Part shown: positions 62,900-64,000 of the stretch, piece after piece
How positions within the stretch are numbered: the first letter of the stretch is position 1
Layout: every line of letters starts with the position of its first letter
Assembly (NCBI GenBank): GCA_017517865.1
Contig: JAFWYB010000013.1
Span: 1-64,000 of the forward strand
DNA: 64,000 nucleotides
Direction of reading: 5' to 3'
Origin: Clostridia bacterium
GTDB taxonomy: Bacteria; Bacillota; Clostridia; Oscillospirales; Acutalibacteraceae
The notes under the pieces: generated by a model
Database searches by the model: none
What the model saw: the letters and a program-made list of their open reading frames with translations, nothing else
What the model was told of the DNA's origin: nothing
Position numbers and translations under genes: made by a program

Positions 62900-64000
62900 A
62901 TGTCTGATAATAACAAGGGAATTTCCCCTTTTAAAGACCCTGCCTTTCTTAAGGGCTCGGATAAATTACACAGAACAAAGGTTTCCTCGAAGGATATAAA
63001 CGAATTTAAAAAAGCCTTCAGCGACGACGAAGAAACAAAGCACATTCCCTCTCTCAAAAAGCGAGTAAAGAAGGAAGCAGAAACTTCTCCCGCCACACAG
63101 GAGGAGCTTTATGCCACTCCCGATGTGGATATAGACGCTTTTTTTGAAAGCATCACGGGCAAGAAGCCGGCCTCCGCAAAGGCTAAGTCTGCCGCACACA
63201 ACACTGCGGTGAAGAAGGATGCAGGCAGTACGCAGAAAACCCGTAGCTTCAGCCTTAACGACAGCTTTAAAAAACGGGTTTCCGAAACCGTAAGGCTGCC
63301 CGGCGAGGAAAAAAACATAAAAAAGAATGTGCGTGTGCTTGTAAAAAGTACACAGTCTGACAGACACATTCTGGATATACTACCCGACGAAGAGGAAAAG
63401 ACAAACATCATCGACGTGCTCGGCACACAGAAGGGTGAAAACATTTTCGAAGCCGTCGATAAGGCCGTTACGAAGGATACTGCAAGCGCCGCCTTTGCCG
63501 CCGCGGTTGAAAAAAGAAACGAAACGGTTAAGCATAACAGAGATAAAAAAGCTATCAACACCGGCAAAGCACTGAGAGCTTCACTCATCAGGCAGAATAA
63601 AACCCGCTCCCTTCAGCTTATCTTCTGCCTTGCTGCCTTTATCCCCTGCGCCGTGCTTACTGTTCTGCCCTCATTTTACAGCGAGGGGAACGGCCTCAGC
63701 TTTCTTTTCGCAAACGGAGCAAGGGTATATTCCGTTATAAACATCCTGCTTATTGTCGCTATGGCAGGTGTGTTTTATAAAAGCATAATCAGCGGTGCTC
63801 TGAGCATAAAAAATCTCAACCCCAACAGTGACAGCCCGCTTTTTGTTATAACGCTGTTTATACTGCTTCATAACCTTGCTTCTCTCATAACGGGCACCGC
63901 CATCGCTGACGGCACAAGAATTTATACCTGCTTTGCCGCCTTTGCCTTTACGGCAAGCTGCCTTGCAGAATACTTCAATGCCCGTACCGCTCTCGGCTCA
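62900..64000 (+). CDS. Membrane protein, unknown (cut by window end)
   Basis: The reading frame is open from ATG 62900 (AGGAAAGG site) to the end, 367 codons. The first ~230 residues are hydrophilic and Lys/Glu-rich (RSFSLNDSFKKRVSETV, DILPDEEEKTNIIDVLG). Then hydrophobic segments begin (LQLIFCLAAFIPCAVLTVLP, VINILLIVAMAGVFY, FVITLFILLHNLASLITG). The family is not recognised. It lies 75 bp after rlmB, possibly in the same unit. Confidence 0.75.
   Translation, partial: MSDNNKGISPFKDPAFLKGSDKLHRTKVSSKDINEFKKAFSDDEETKHIPSLKKRVKKEAETSPATQEELYATPDVDIDAFFESITGKKPASAKAKSAAHNTAVKKDAGSTQKTRSFSLNDSFKKRVSETVRLPGEEKNIKKNVRVLVKSTQSDRHILDILPDEEEKTNIIDVLGTQKGENIFEAVDKAVTKDTASAAFAAAVEKRNETVKHNRDKKAINTGKALRASLIRQNKTRSLQLIFCLAAFIPCAVLTVLPSFYSEGNGLSFLFANGARVYSVINILLIVAMAGVFYKSIISGALSIKNLNPNSDSPLFVITLFILLHNLASLITGTAIADGTRIYTCFAAFAFTASCLAEYFNARTALGS

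Overview
The window looks like the chromosome of a gut-type Clostridia (Firmicutes), most like the Oscillospiraceae/Ruminococcaceae. This is inferred from gene content: ObgE-MrnC-YhaM-YitT-RsmD-CoaD housekeeping order, TnpV and DUF6809 transposon genes, a DUF4368-type serine recombinase remnant, BspA/LRR_5 surface proteins, a giant Big_2 protein and AGGAGG-type ribosome binding sites. About 1-18.6 kb is strikingly AT-rich and accessory. From about 18.7 kb on the base composition is more balanced and most genes are core.

Region 1 (1-8.15 kb): a compact cassette lies between two perfect 123-bp inverted repeats (1-123 and 7134-7256). Each repeat carries the start of an outward-facing tyrosine recombinase gene. 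The right copy is complete (7239-8150) and the left one runs off the window. At the inner edge of each repeat is a 12-7-12 palindrome that looks like a tyrosine-recombinase crossover site, so the ~7-kb interior could be invertible. Inside are a broken GNAT gene, a membrane-anchored STAND-like NTPase, an SHMT-like PLP enzyme, a CYTH triphosphate-binding protein, a PHP phosphoesterase and a protein with an NDP-kinase-like domain. The catalytic residues I know for the four enzymes are present. I do not recognise this combination as a described system. A nucleotide-derived signal or conflict system in a recombinase-flanked cassette is the best inference, and it is my leading candidate for something new.

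Region 2 (8.4-17.7 kb): leftward genes for secreted or membrane proteins sit next to an ECF sigma factor and its putative anti-sigma factor. Four transcription units start from promoters of exactly the same form (TTGTAAGA-N14-AGACTATA). They cover a secreted HNH nuclease with a SUKH immunity protein, a secreted C39-like protease, another secreted protein, and the anti-sigma gene itself. This reads as a self-contained ECF regulon for secreted effectors.

Region 3 (17.9-31.4 kb): a TnpV transposon gene with an overlapping 51-residue ORF, a DUF975 membrane protein with a 51-bp tandem repeat, a small XRE regulator, a ~3360-residue secreted protein of about 39 Big_2 Ig-like domains, and exodeoxyribonuclease III.

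Region 4 (31.5-38 kb): housekeeping genes (obgE, mrnC, yitT-like, yhaM, rsmD, coaD, a coiled-coil protein), with a small repeat element between obgE and mrnC. Region 5 (38.1-50.8 kb): transposon debris (DUF6809, a TnpV gene split by a 55-bp palindromic insert, a histidine-kinase fragment), then a TetR regulator heading three large BspA/Cys-rich surface protein genes, two of which share an unusual C-terminal motif. About 1 kb of non-coding debris and a serine-recombinase fragment follow.

Region 6 (50.8-64 kb): prfB, a prokaryotic-RING/DUF2628 protein, secreted and lipoprotein genes, two GPH-type sugar transporters, a lone 5S rRNA, typA, pth, rlmB and a membrane protein cut by the window end. 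Just after typA is a 114-nt sequence that folds on paper into a perfect four-helix cloverleaf: three 30-nt hairpins of 13 bp with 4-nt loops, closed by a 12-bp stem with no unpaired junction bases.
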